Of a stretch of 47,313 nt of DNA, positions 23,634 through 32,114 are shown one piece after another. This DNA is from CAWVWF01 sp963933885. Its GTDB lineage: Bacteria; Bacteroidota; Bacteroidia; Flavobacteriales_C; GCA-002722245. Positions within the stretch are counted from its first letter, which is position 1. Every line of letters begins with the position of its first letter. The stretch lies in the NCBI GenBank assembly GCA_963933885.1, contig CAWVWF010000005.1, positions 1 to 47,313 on the forward strand. The letters run 5' to 3'. Both the position numbers and the translations under genes were made by a program. The notes under the pieces were generated by a model that saw only the letters and a program-made list of their open reading frames with translations, was not told the DNA's origin and made no database searches.

Positions 23634-26144
23634 ATGAGAGACAGTGAAATTATTGCAAAGGTACTATTCCCCAAAAAGGAGAATTATTTAGAAAACAGCC
23701 CGGAGGGTGTTATCTCGAAAATAGGGAGAGTTAAATATATTATTGATTATACAAATAATTTAAATATTCAAGGTTTACGTAAACAGGAATTTTTTTATTT
23801 AAGTAATCCTAATGGAGGTATACGGTGGTTTTTTTCTAAAGAATCTATAAAGCCTTTATTCCTGAAATTATATAGCTCGAATTCAATAAAGGCAAAGTGT
23901 TTTTCATCTTTTATTACTCTATATCATTTTTTAGGATTTAATAAGAGTTGGATTTACAAGTCTTTTACTGTCTTGTATAAATCTCCAATGAATAAAAGGT
24001 TTGGAAAAGAGTATGCTGTATTTACAGGAACGAAAGGTCCTAATCGAAAATCAGTTATTGTGTATGAAACAGTATCAGGTGAAATTAGATTTGTAAAGAA
24101 AGGCTTATCATTTAAAAGTAATTTCCTACTTAAGAACGAAGGTCAGATTCTAAATCACTTTGCTAAAGGGGAGTTAGGATCTCCGAAAGTAATTAGAAAT
24201 GAAATAGGAGAGCTAGAGTTAGAAAACATTAGAGGGGATAAGGCAGAAGTTCTAGATGTTTTCGGTCGGCCACATTACAATGCTTTTTTAAAAATCTATC
24301 AAGGAGCAAGTTATAAAACGATAAATAATACATCATTTTGGCAAAATATTGAAAGTAATCTTTTCGCGTTGGAGCAAAATAAAATTAGCAGAGGATCATC
24401 ATTAATTCCTTATTTAAAAGAGTTGAAAAACCAAGTTAATGAACATGCTCTAATACCTATGTCGTTTGCGCATGGAGATTTCACACCATGGAATTCTTTT
24501 GTAGAAAAAGGTGAAGTTAAAGCACTTGATTGGGAGTTAGGATTAAAGGAAGCTCCGATTTTGTTTGATGTATTTCATTTTATAATATATTCTGGAATTC
24601 TTTTAAAAAGAAAAAGTGCAAATGAAATTTTTAAAGAAATTGAGCTTGTAAGTAATGGAATTTTAAGTGATAAAATTTATCATGCGAAGCTTTGGGAAAA
24701 TCTCTTAAACTTCTATTTGTTATATAATATTAGCTACTATTTACTCATTTATAATTTCCAAAAAAAGCCACATCGACAAGTTTACTGGCAGCTTTCAACT
24801 TGGCTTGATTTACTTAAAATAACAGTAAATAAAAATGTAAAATTATATCCTATGAACAATTTTTTAAAAGAGCTTTTCTTTAGCTTAAAAAACGAACGTT
24901 ATGCTGTTGTCCATGAGCTTCATGAGTTTTCTCCTGAGCATGAAATAACAGGAGATATAGATATATTAATTTCAAAAGGTTCACTGAATAATATCAAGGA
25001 ATCTCTAGAAGTAAACTGTAATGTATTGAAGTTTAAGAAGGTTGTGAAAAGTTTTATGACGACTTATATTTTTTTCTTTGACGGTGGAAAGACTTTAAGT
25101 ATTGATTTTATAACCAACCTAAAAAGAAAGAACATTGTATTTGATAGTATTCTTAGAATGATTAATGCTTCCGTTCAAAATTCATACGGTGTAAAACAAA
25201 CGAGATTAGTGGATGATTTTTCTTATTTAGTTAATTTTTACCAGTTAAATAATGCTCATTTACCTGTTAGATATGCAGAGAAGTTTTCGAATTTATTAGC
25301 TGTTGAGCGAAATGGAATTAAAAATTACTTAAATCTAAAATACAGTTTGGATTATGAATACATTGACAGCTATTTTGAATCCACAGAAAAAACGAGGAGA
25401 GCTTTGGTTTCACATTGCAACAGAAGCCTTATTAATAAAGGATTTAAAGGTTTAGTTAACAAATTTATTTATGTTCTTGACAGTATCAAAGAGTATCAGA
25501 AAACATCTGGTTTTATGGTCACTATCTCAGGAGTTGATGGAGCTGGTAAATCAACAATTATTAATAATTTAAAAACTAAACTTTCGAAAGAGTATCGTAA
25601 AGAAGTTATTATTTTAAGACACCGCCCAAGTATTCTACCCATACTAAGTGCTATTAAATTTGGTAAAAAAGGCGCCGAAAAAAGAGCAGCAAATAGATTA
25701 CCTAGAAAAGGGGGGAATAAGAGTTTGATCAGCTCCTGGTTTCGATTCTCTTACTACTATTTAGATTATCTATTTGGACAATTATATATCTACTTTAAGC
25801 ATATAGTGAGAGGAAGGATTGTTGTTTTTGATAGGTATTATTTTGATTTTATTGTAGATGGGAAACGAACAAATATTGCCATAAAATCAAAGTTTATTAA
25901 ACCATTTTACAATTTCCTTATTAAACCGCGATTTAACTTTTTTATTTACGAATCGGCTGAAGAGATTTTGAAGCGCAAGAAAGAGCTCTCTTCATCAGAA
26001 ATTACAGAACTAAATGCATCCTATATGGTTTTGTTCAAAGAGTATTCCCGCAGGTATGATCAGGTGTATTTACCGCTTAGAAATAAGAATATGGAAAAGA
26101 CAACAGGTATTGTATTGTCTGAAATTGTAAAAAAAACATTTTAA
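23634..26144 (+). CDS. Three-part fusion: APH-like kinase, nucleotidyltransferase-like and thymidylate-kinase-like P-loop domains
   Basis: The 836-residue protein combines three recognisable parts. Residues about 100-400 resemble aminoglycoside/choline-type kinases, with the catalytic loop HGDFTPWN (H280, D282, N287) and the metal-binding DWE (D299). Residues about 410-600 look like a nucleotidyltransferase fold, with GDIDILI (D441, D443) and a third acidic position in LSIDFI (D491). Residues about 620-836 form a thymidylate-kinase-like P-loop domain with SGVDGAGKSTIINNL (G633-T641) and FDRYYFDFIVDGKR. All three sets of key residues are present, so each domain could be active. No signal or membrane segment is seen. 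It leads EPS operon 2 and probably phosphorylates or activates a sugar or lipid carrier for EPS decoration, but the substrate is unknown. The N-terminal 100 residues are unassigned. Confidence 0.78.
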   Translation: MRDSEIIAKVLFPKKENYLENSPEGVISKIGRVKYIIDYTNNLNIQGLRKQEFFYLSNPNGGIRWFFSKESIKPLFLKLYSSNSIKAKCFSSFITLYHFLGFNKSWIYKSFTVLYKSPMNKRFGKEYAVFTGTKGPNRKSVIVYETVSGEIRFVKKGLSFKSNFLLKNEGQILNHFAKGELGSPKVIRNEIGELELENIRGDKAEVLDVFGRPHYNAFLKIYQGASYKTINNTSFWQNIESNLFALEQNKISRGSSLIPYLKELKNQVNEHALIPMSFAHGDFTPWNSFVEKGEVKALDWELGLKEAPILFDVFHFIIYSGILLKRKSANEIFKEIELVSNGILSDKIYHAKLWENLLNFYLLYNISYYLLIYNFQKKPHRQVYWQLSTWLDLLKITVNKNVKLYPMNNFLKELFFSLKNERYAVVHELHEFSPEHEITGDIDILISKGSLNNIKESLEVNCNVLKFKKVVKSFMTTYIFFFDGGKTLSIDFITNLKRKNIVFDSILRMINASVQNSYGVKQTRLVDDFSYLVNFYQLNNAHLPVRYAEKFSNLLAVERNGIKNYLNLKYSLDYEYIDSYFESTEKTRRALVSHCNRSLINKGFKGLVNKFIYVLDSIKEYQKTSGFMVTISGVDGAGKSTIINNLKTKLSKEYRKEVIILRHRPSILPILSAIKFGKKGAEKRAANRLPRKGGNKSLISSWFRFSYYYLDYLFGQLYIYFKHIVRGRIVVFDRYYFDFIVDGKRTNIAIKSKFIKPFYNFLIKPRFNFFIYESAEEILKRKKELSSSEITELNASYMVLFKEYSRRYDQVYLPLRNKNMEKTTGIVLSEIVKKTF

Positions 26145-26145
26145 T

Positions 26146-26856
26146 ATGAAGAAGTTAATAGAGTCGATTATTAAATTAAGAAATCCAAATTTTCATTTAG
26201 ACTCAAATGTTTCGATTTGGTTTATTATTAGCCTTGTTTCTGAGAAAACAATAGAATGGCTGCGAGCTCAAAAATATAGAATAGTTGGAAAGAAATGGAG
26301 TTTAGTTTTTATTGGTAAACATTCTGTAATTAAAGGAGTTGGGTCAGTTGAATTCGGGAAATGGGTTAAAATAGGAAGGGGCGTAAAATTGTTCTCTTTA
26401 GGTCGTGAAGGTATCGCTATAGGAAATAATAGTGGCATTGGAGATTATAGCAGTTTGGTTGTTTCAATGACGTTAAATCAGATTGGAAAAGGAATCAAAA
26501 TAGGAAATAATGTTGGTATTGGAGAGTATGCTTATTTGGGTGGTGCAGGAGGATTAGAAATTGGAGATGATTGTATAATAGGACAGTATTTAAGTTGTCA
26601 TCCTGAAAATCATAATTTCAACAATGTAGACCAATTAATCAGGCTTCAAGGAACAACTCGGATAGGGATTACAATAGGTGAAAATTGCTGGATTGGATCG
26701 AAAGTTACAATATGTGACGGTGTTAAGGTTGGGGACGGTTGTGTAATCGCTGCAGGAAGTGTATTAACCAAAAGTTTTCCTTCAAATTCGGTAATTGGAG
26801 GTGTTCCCGCCAGAGTTCTAAAATCTAGAAAAAAAAATTACATAAAAGCAATATAA
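26146..26856 (+). CDS. Left-handed beta-helix acyltransferase (WcaF/LacA-type)
   Basis: The 236 residues contain many hexapeptide repeats of the [IV]G-x-x-x form, for example VEFGKWVKIGRGVKLF, IAIGNNSGIGDYSSLV, IKIGNNVGIGEYAYLG and LEIGDDCIIGQYL. The catalytic-type His is in SCHPENHNF, and the C-terminal end is WIGSKVTICDGVKVGDGCVIAAGSVLTKSFP ... GVPARVL shortened here as WIGSKVTI, GCVIAAGSV and GVPARV. This is the CysE/LacA/NodL acetyltransferase group, which transfers an acetyl or other acyl group from a CoA donor to a sugar. In this operon it would O- or N-acylate the EPS repeat. It starts one base after the fusion gene's stop codon. Confidence 0.88.
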   Translation: MKKLIESIIKLRNPNFHLDSNVSIWFIISLVSEKTIEWLRAQKYRIVGKKWSLVFIGKHSVIKGVGSVEFGKWVKIGRGVKLFSLGREGIAIGNNSGIGDYSSLVVSMTLNQIGKGIKIGNNVGIGEYAYLGGAGGLEIGDDCIIGQYLSCHPENHNFNNVDQLIRLQGTTRIGITIGENCWIGSKVTICDGVKVGDGCVIAAGSVLTKSFPSNSVIGGVPARVLKSRKKNYIKAI

Positions 26857-26873
26857 ACTAAAATCAAAAAATC

Positions 26874-28097
26874 ATGAAAACAATTTTAATCAGCGCATAT
26901 TCGGTAAATCCTTTTAAAGGATCGGAAGATGGGATGGGATGGAATTTCACCCTTCAAGCAGCGAAATACAATAAAGTAATAGTGGTAACTAGGAAGAATA
27001 ATCGAGAGGCTATATTTTCCTATTCCAAGGAAAACAATGTGGATCTAACCAATGTTCAATTCGAATTTTATGATTTACCGTATTGGATGAGGTTTTGGAA
27101 GAAAAAGAATAAAGGTGCATTAATATACTACTATATGTGGCAAATTGGACTGGCCTTGAAATTGAAAATGAGTAGTCTTGAATTTGATGTAGTACATAAT
27201 TTAAATTTTCATAATGATTGGACACCATCTTTTTTATGGGTGCTTAATAAGCCTTTGGTTTGGGGGCCTATTGGCCATCATCCTGAAATAAAAAGTAGTT
27301 ATTTAAAAACTTATGGATGGAAAGCACAAGTACTTCATAAACTAAAATGGGTTGTGAAATCCTTCTTTTGGAAGTTTGATCCTTTTTTGAAATTAACGAG
27401 AAGTAAGGCTAAGAAAATTATAGTTATGAATTCCGCTGCAAAAGTGGGGAAAGGTAATAAGTCTAAAATAGTTTTAATGCCTTCTGTTGCTACTGAAGAA
27501 CCTCAAAGGATTAAAAATCAAAGATCAGATGAGTTTAAGGTTTTAAGCGTAGGGAGGTTAGTACCTTTAAAAGGTTTTGATATTGCTTTAAAGGCATTTG
27601 CAAAGTTTTACTATTCTTTAAGTAGATATGAGCAATATCACGCGTCTTTTACAATTGTTGGTAGTGGGGTTTTAAAAGCTGGATTAATCCATTTGATTGA
27701 AAAATATAAGTTAAAAGGTAGAGTGAGAATAATAGATTGGGTAGAGAGAAAGGATCTTTTATCCTATTATCGAAATAGTAATGTGTTTTTGTTTCCAAGC
27801 CATGAAGGAGCTGGAATGGTAGTAGCTGAAGCAATGAGTTATGGTTTGCCAGTAGTTTGTTTAGACAATTGTGGGCCTGGTGAATTTATTGATGAAACTT
27901 GTGGAATTAAGGTGGAGAGCGTAAGCTATCATTCAATAATTCATAACACAGCTTTTGCTTTACGGTATTTACATCAGAATAAAGAAAAACGTGAAAAACT
28001 CTCTAGAGGTGCTTATGTTAAGTTCAAAAAAGACCTAAGCTGGAAGTTAAGAGCGAAAAAATTAGCTAATATTTATAAATCTGCAATGAGTGCGTAA
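26874..28097 (+). CDS. GT4-type glycosyltransferase
   Basis: The 407-residue GT-B protein begins ILISAYSVNPFKGSEDGMGW, a loop typical of GT4 enzymes that includes the GSE/GMGW turn. It has FDVVHNLNFHNDWTPSFLW in the N-terminal domain. The C-terminal domain holds FKVLSVGRLVPLKGFDIALKAF, FTIVGSGVL and the E-x7-E site FPSHEGAGMVVAEAMSYGLPVVC. It adds a sugar to the EPS repeat, with donor and linkage not deducible. It is the last gene of operon 2, lying 17 bases after the acyltransferase gene. An activator palindrome and a sigma-54-like promoter for operon 3 follow it. Confidence 0.9.
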   Translation: MKTILISAYSVNPFKGSEDGMGWNFTLQAAKYNKVIVVTRKNNREAIFSYSKENNVDLTNVQFEFYDLPYWMRFWKKKNKGALIYYYMWQIGLALKLKMSSLEFDVVHNLNFHNDWTPSFLWVLNKPLVWGPIGHHPEIKSSYLKTYGWKAQVLHKLKWVVKSFFWKFDPFLKLTRSKAKKIIVMNSAAKVGKGNKSKIVLMPSVATEEPQRIKNQRSDEFKVLSVGRLVPLKGFDIALKAFAKFYYSLSRYEQYHASFTIVGSGVLKAGLIHLIEKYKLKGRVRIIDWVERKDLLSYYRNSNVFLFPSHEGAGMVVAEAMSYGLPVVCLDNCGPGEFIDETCGIKVESVSYHSIIHNTAFALRYLHQNKEKREKLSRGAYVKFKKDLSWKLRAKKLANIYKSAMSA

Positions 28098-28108
28098 TTG
28101 AGAAGGAA

Positions 28109-28123
28109 TTCCCTTTTTGGGAA
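28109..28123. promoter_or_regulatory. Activator-site palindrome TTCCC-TTTTT-GGGAA
   Basis: Perfect arms, 11 bases after the operon 2 stop. The centre, 28116, is exactly 63 bp upstream of the GG of the operon 3 promoter. An 8-bp inverted repeat, AAACAACT/AGTTGTTT (28148-28155 and 28163-28170), lies between site and promoter and might bend or terminate. Confidence 0.8.
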
Positions 28124-28178
28124 TTATTCGGAATATTTATTTTCAGTAAACAACTGTAAGTTAGTTGTTTGTGTTTTT

Positions 28179-28192
28179 GGTTTGATCTAGGT
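28179..28192 (+). promoter_or_regulatory. Sigma-54-like promoter of EPS operon 3 (TTGGTTTG...AGGT)
   Basis: TTGG with GG at 28179-28180, ten bases, then GT at 28191-28192. The -24 reads GGTT rather than GGCA and -12 is GT rather than GC, so the core is weak. The 63-bp palindrome spacing is the main support. Start near 28204, 23 bases before the ATG. Confidence 0.55.
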
Positions 28193-28226
28193 ATTAAGAA
28201 GTACTAGGAAACTAAAAACAAATAAA

Positions 28227-29417
28227 ATGAAAGTAGCAATTATAGGGTCAGCAGGAATACCATCCAAATATGGAGGTTTTGAAACATTGGTAGATAAGCT
28301 AGTTGGAAATTTAGAAGACAAATTTGAATTTCACGTGTATTGTTCCAAAAAAATTTACACAAAAGAAGAACGTGTATCTCACTATAAAGGAGCCAAACTA
28401 CATTATGTGCCGATCAATGCAAACGGGATTAGCAGTGTTCTTTACGATATAGTTAGTATGATTCATGCCTTACTTTATGCAGATCAATTGCTAGTGTTAG
28501 GCGTTTCAGGAGGGTTATTTATACCTATCATAAAACTGTTTACAAACAAAATTGTAATCGCTCATATTGATGGTTTGGAGTGGAGAAGAGGTAAGTGGAA
28601 CTGGTTTGCTAAAGGCTTTCTCAAATTAAGTGAAAGAGTGGCTGTTAAATTTTCGGATGCAGACATTACTGATAATGAGGTTTTAAAAAAATATACAGCT
28701 ATAAATTATAGTACATTAAGTACCATTATTGCTTATGGAAGTGATCACGCTGTTGACGTTCTTCCAACTTATAAAAACTTTGAAGAATATCCTTTTTTAC
28801 AAAAAAAGTATGCTTTTTCTGTTTGCAGAATTGAACCAGAAAATAATATTCATTTAATACTAGGTGCTTTTTATAGATCAGAGATGCCGTTGGTTTTTGT
28901 AGGTAATTGGAAAAACAGTAAGTACGGTAGGGATTTAGTAAGAAAATATGCAAAAACAGAGCATATTATTTTACTAAATCCAATTTATGATGAGCATAAA
29001 ATTAATATGCTACGAAGTAATGCTACACTGTATCTACATGGTCACTCTGCAGGCGGTACTAACCCGTCTTTGGTAGAGGCGATGAATTTAGGATTACCAG
29101 TCCTAGCCTATAATGTGTCTTACAATAAGGCGACTACTAAAAACGCAGCTTATTATTTTTCTAGCTCATCAGAGTTGATCAGGTTAGTTGAAGGTTATAA
29201 TGCTGAATATAAAAGAATGGGAAAAGGCCTGAAAGTTATTGCAGAGGAGTATTACACATGGAAGTCTATTTCATATCAATACCAGCAATTGTTTTTATCC
29301 TTTGAATATAATTATGAAAAGAAAGGATTGGATTCAATTTATTCACAATTACCGCTCTCGATATTAGAAGCAAATAATTTGGTCCATTTGAGAAGTCCAA
29401 AAAAGTTTTACGCTTAA
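28227..29417 (+). CDS. DUF1972/GT4-type glycosyltransferase (WchF-like)
   Basis: The 396-residue protein starts KVAIIGSAGIPSKYGGFETL, the signature of the DUF1972 N-terminal domain found in rhamnosyl- and related transferases of capsule loci. It continues with IAHIDGLEWRRGKWNWFAK, a typical acceptor-domain stretch. The C-terminal domain has FSVCRIEPENNIHLILGAF, PLVFVGNWKNSKYG and HSAGGTNPSLVEAMNLGLPVLAY as the donor-binding E-containing region. It is probably the transferase that adds the second sugar after the initiating transferase encoded next, as WchF-like enzymes do in streptococcal capsules. That is an analogy only. First gene of EPS operon 3. Confidence 0.88.
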   Translation: MKVAIIGSAGIPSKYGGFETLVDKLVGNLEDKFEFHVYCSKKIYTKEERVSHYKGAKLHYVPINANGISSVLYDIVSMIHALLYADQLLVLGVSGGLFIPIIKLFTNKIVIAHIDGLEWRRGKWNWFAKGFLKLSERVAVKFSDADITDNEVLKKYTAINYSTLSTIIAYGSDHAVDVLPTYKNFEEYPFLQKKYAFSVCRIEPENNIHLILGAFYRSEMPLVFVGNWKNSKYGRDLVRKYAKTEHIILLNPIYDEHKINMLRSNATLYLHGHSAGGTNPSLVEAMNLGLPVLAYNVSYNKATTKNAAYYFSSSSELIRLVEGYNAEYKRMGKGLKVIAEEYYTWKSISYQYQQLFLSFEYNYEKKGLDSIYSQLPLSILEANNLVHLRSPKKFYA

Positions 29418-29427
29418 TTTTTTAGTT

Positions 29428-30531
29428 ATGATATTAAATGGAATAATATGTTTCGGTATTACCCTTGTGATGTTACCTTTAATTATAAGGTTATCCAAAA
29501 AGAACAATTGGGTTGATAAGCCAGATGGAAGGAAAAACCATATAGGAGAAATTCCAAACCTCGGCGGAGTTGCGATTTTGATTGCGATCTCATTAAGTTG
29601 TAGCAACTATTTTATGCATCATTATTTTTTCTATGCTTCAATTTTACTTTTGTTTTTAGTTGGACTTATAGATGATAAGCTAGATTTATCGGCGAAAATT
29701 AAATTTGGAATTCAGTTTTTATCAGCTACTTGTATTGTTTACGGAGAAGGGTTATTTATTCATCCTGAGTCAGAAATTTTACTAGGACTCGAAATTCCAA
29801 TTTTCATCTTAGAAATAGCATCTCTAGTTTTAATGGTTGGTGTGATTAATTCTGTTAATTTATTAGATGGAATTGACGGCCTAGTTGGAGGAATGCTATT
29901 GATTTCATTTCTGGTTTTAACCTCTCTTTTTATTTATTTGGGACAGGGGGATGTTGCTGTTTTATGTATATGTTTAACCTTTTCGTGCTTAGCATATTTA
30001 AAATATAATTATGCTCCAGCAAAGATTTTTTTAGGTGATAACGGCTCTTTAGTTTTGGGAGGAATTTTAGGATATTTAATCCTCAATATTTTCAGTACTC
30101 ATTCAAGCGATTCTTCAGTATCTCATTTAATTGGGTTTTCAATTCTTTTCATCCCATGTTATGATATGTTGAGGTTATTTATCACTAGAATTTTACAGAA
30201 GAAATCACCCTTTAAAGCAGATACAAATCATGTTCATCATTTATTACTTAAGAGTGGTTTTAATGTTAGAAAAACAACTTTAATACTATGGGGTATCCAT
30301 GCTTTAGTATTGTTGTTCTGTGTTGTCTTATTAAGGATTGATGATAATAAATCAATGATTTATATAAAGGTTCCAATAGCAGCTATCTATTTGTATGAAG
30401 TTATCTCGTTGAGGAACTACATTAAGTTAAAATCAGAAAAACGTGTTGCGGTTAAGGAACTTAAAGACCTTTCGAATGAAAACGCCCATGCTTTTAATCA
30501 ATTAACTAAAAAGAAATATCATGAAAACTAA
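29428..30531 (+). CDS. WecA/TagO-like polyprenyl-phosphate N-acetylhexosamine-1-phosphate transferase
   Basis: The 367 residues have about ten membrane helices and all the hallmark cytoplasmic motifs of the MraY/WecA family: VDKPDGRKNHIGEIPNLGGV (34-53), VGLIDDKLDLSAK with the metal-binding Asp pair, NSVNLLDGIDGLVGG, KIFLGDNGSLVLGG, and the late HVHHLLLKSG histidine motif. These enzymes start glycan synthesis by moving a sugar-1-phosphate, usually GlcNAc-1-P, from UDP-sugar to undecaprenyl phosphate. This is therefore the likely initiating enzyme of the EPS pathway. It ties the locus to hexosamine supply from the nearby glmS. The short C-terminal tail past residue 325 is charged. It overlaps the next receiver gene by 11 bases. 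Confidence 0.93.
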   Translation: MILNGIICFGITLVMLPLIIRLSKKNNWVDKPDGRKNHIGEIPNLGGVAILIAISLSCSNYFMHHYFFYASILLLFLVGLIDDKLDLSAKIKFGIQFLSATCIVYGEGLFIHPESEILLGLEIPIFILEIASLVLMVGVINSVNLLDGIDGLVGGMLLISFLVLTSLFIYLGQGDVAVLCICLTFSCLAYLKYNYAPAKIFLGDNGSLVLGGILGYLILNIFSTHSSDSSVSHLIGFSILFIPCYDMLRLFITRILQKKSPFKADTNHVHHLLLKSGFNVRKTTLILWGIHALVLLFCVVLLRIDDNKSMIYIKVPIAAIYLYEVISLRNYIKLKSEKRVAVKELKDLSNENAHAFNQLTKKKYHEN

Positions 30532-31012
30532 AAGGAAAATAGCAATTGTAGAGGATAATATAATGTTTGCTAATATTTTGGCAAATCATATCCAGGAGGA
30601 ATATAAAGCAGAAACTTCAATTTATACTTCCGCAGATCAATTTATGGAGTCTAATATGAAGGAATATGATTTGTTAATATTAGATTACTATTTAAATATT
30701 TCAGATTACTTTGCGCCTTCAGGAGAGAAAGTTTTGAAGTCCATAAATTCCACAGATATTAAGCTTCCGATAATATTGTTAAGTGATCTTAATGAGCCTG
30801 CAAAAGTATCTAAACTCATGAGAGAAGGTGTGTCCCAATTCGTTAAAAAAGACGATCGATTATTTCTTAGAATCATTGAATCTATTAGTGAAATAATGAA
30901 ATTAAAAGATTCTTGCGAAGAATTGGATAAGAATGAATTTCTTTCTCATAAACTATCACTTAGGATGATAACTGTTACATCTGTTGTACTCGTATTATTA
31001 ATGATTTTATAA
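30521..31012 (+). CDS. Second receiver-domain protein with C-terminal membrane anchor
   Basis: The 163-residue protein is a receiver domain (1-130) with acidic residues E11 and D12, phosphoacceptor D55, switch S88 and conserved K109. It is followed directly by one hydrophobic helix (about 147-163, LRMITVTSVVLVLLMIL) at the extreme C-terminus, with no output domain. The architecture repeats that of the receiver protein opening EPS operon 1 (16439-16924), though sequence identity is modest. The insert ISDYFAPSGEK after the phosphorylation site is unusual. It overlaps the initiating transferase gene by 11 bases and the following glycosyltransferase by one. It might gate the transferase at the membrane according to kinase output, which is inference. 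Confidence 0.85.
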   Translation: MKTKRKIAIVEDNIMFANILANHIQEEYKAETSIYTSADQFMESNMKEYDLLILDYYLNISDYFAPSGEKVLKSINSTDIKLPIILLSDLNEPAKVSKLMREGVSQFVKKDDRLFLRIIESISEIMKLKDSCEELDKNEFLSHKLSLRMITVTSVVLVLLMIL

Positions 31013-32094
31013 TGGGAAAGAATAAAAAATATAAAATTCATTTTGTTCACCTTTTAAACGACTATAGTGGTAGTCCAAGGGTTTTGAAGCAAATAATATC
31101 ATATACTGATACTATGGGAATTGATTACAAAGTATGGTTAGGTAGTAAATCAAAAGGTCATTTATCTGGATTCTATAATGCAACACGTTTCAATTATTCA
31201 TTTAGCAAGTATAAAATAGTAACCGTACTTAAGCTTTTAATTGTTCAAATCAAGTTTTTCATAGCTGCACTTATTGAAGTGAAAAAAAATGATGTGGTAT
31301 ACATTAATACTTTATTACCAATTGGATTTTCTCTTGGAGGGTATCTAAAAGGAGGTGAAATAATTTATCATATTCATGAAACGTCAATCAATAAAATTCT
31401 TAAAAGAATACTTGTTTATGGGGTTAAGAAAACTAGTTCTAAAAATATTTTTGTAAGTAATTTTTTAAAGAAGAAAGAAGATGTTTTGGGCGTGAATTCT
31501 GAAGTTGTATATAATAGTTTAGATGAAAGTTTTAAACGGTATGATAGTGGAACGTCCTCTCAAGAGAATATTTTAATGTTATGTAGTTTAAAGGAATATA
31601 AAGGAGTACATGAATTTATTTCTTTGGCGAAAATGCTCCCTCAGTTTAGTTTTGAACTCGTTTTAAATGCTTCGAAAGAGGAAGTTGATCGTTGGCTTCT
31701 ATCTATTAAATTGACTAATAACCTGAAAGTTTATTCAAGGCATAAAGAAGTTTTTAAATTTTATCAAAGAGCAAAAATTGTATTGAATTTATCACAACCT
31801 GATAATTGGGTTGAGACTTTTGGTTTAACTGTAATTGAAGCGAATTACTTTGGTGTTCCTGTAATTGTTCCACCAGTTGGGGGAATAGCTGAAATTGTTA
31901 TTGATGATGTAAATGGATATAAAATTTCAAGTAAAAATTTATCCAATATTAAGCGAAAAATAGAAGAGATTTCATACGATGATAATCTACATAAACGGTT
32001 GAAAGATGGTTCACTTCACGAAGTAGATAAGTATGATTATAAGGGGTTCGGGCCTAAAATTTTGAATGTTATAAAAAATGGTAAACCCTTTTAA
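31012..32094 (+). CDS. GT4-type glycosyltransferase
   Basis: The 360-residue GT-B protein has HFVHLLNDYSGSPRVLKQIIS at its start, IIYHIHETSIN in the N-terminal domain, then ENILMLCSLKEYKGVHEFISLAKML and ETFGLTVIEANYFGVPVIVPPVGGIAEIV in the donor domain. The latter provides the E-x7-E catalytic pattern (ETFGLTVIE) and a glycine-rich nucleotide loop. Its ATG overlaps the stop codon of the receiver gene (TAATG), and it ends 20 bases before the hybrid kinase gene. It completes a set of four glycosyltransferases plus the initiating enzyme, so the EPS repeat may hold about five sugars. Confidence 0.88.
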   Translation: MGKNKKYKIHFVHLLNDYSGSPRVLKQIISYTDTMGIDYKVWLGSKSKGHLSGFYNATRFNYSFSKYKIVTVLKLLIVQIKFFIAALIEVKKNDVVYINTLLPIGFSLGGYLKGGEIIYHIHETSINKILKRILVYGVKKTSSKNIFVSNFLKKKEDVLGVNSEVVYNSLDESFKRYDSGTSSQENILMLCSLKEYKGVHEFISLAKMLPQFSFELVLNASKEEVDRWLLSIKLTNNLKVYSRHKEVFKFYQRAKIVLNLSQPDNWVETFGLTVIEANYFGVPVIVPPVGGIAEIVIDDVNGYKISSKNLSNIKRKIEEISYDDNLHKRLKDGSLHEVDKYDYKGFGPKILNVIKNGKPF

Positions 32095-32114
32095 GAAAAA
32101 AAAGTATACATCTT

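Noticed and set aside
31012..31018. GGGAA half-site at the start of a glycosyltransferase gene
   Set aside because: It is inside coding sequence, lacks a left arm, and no TTGG-N10 element lies 63 bp downstream in a promoter position.
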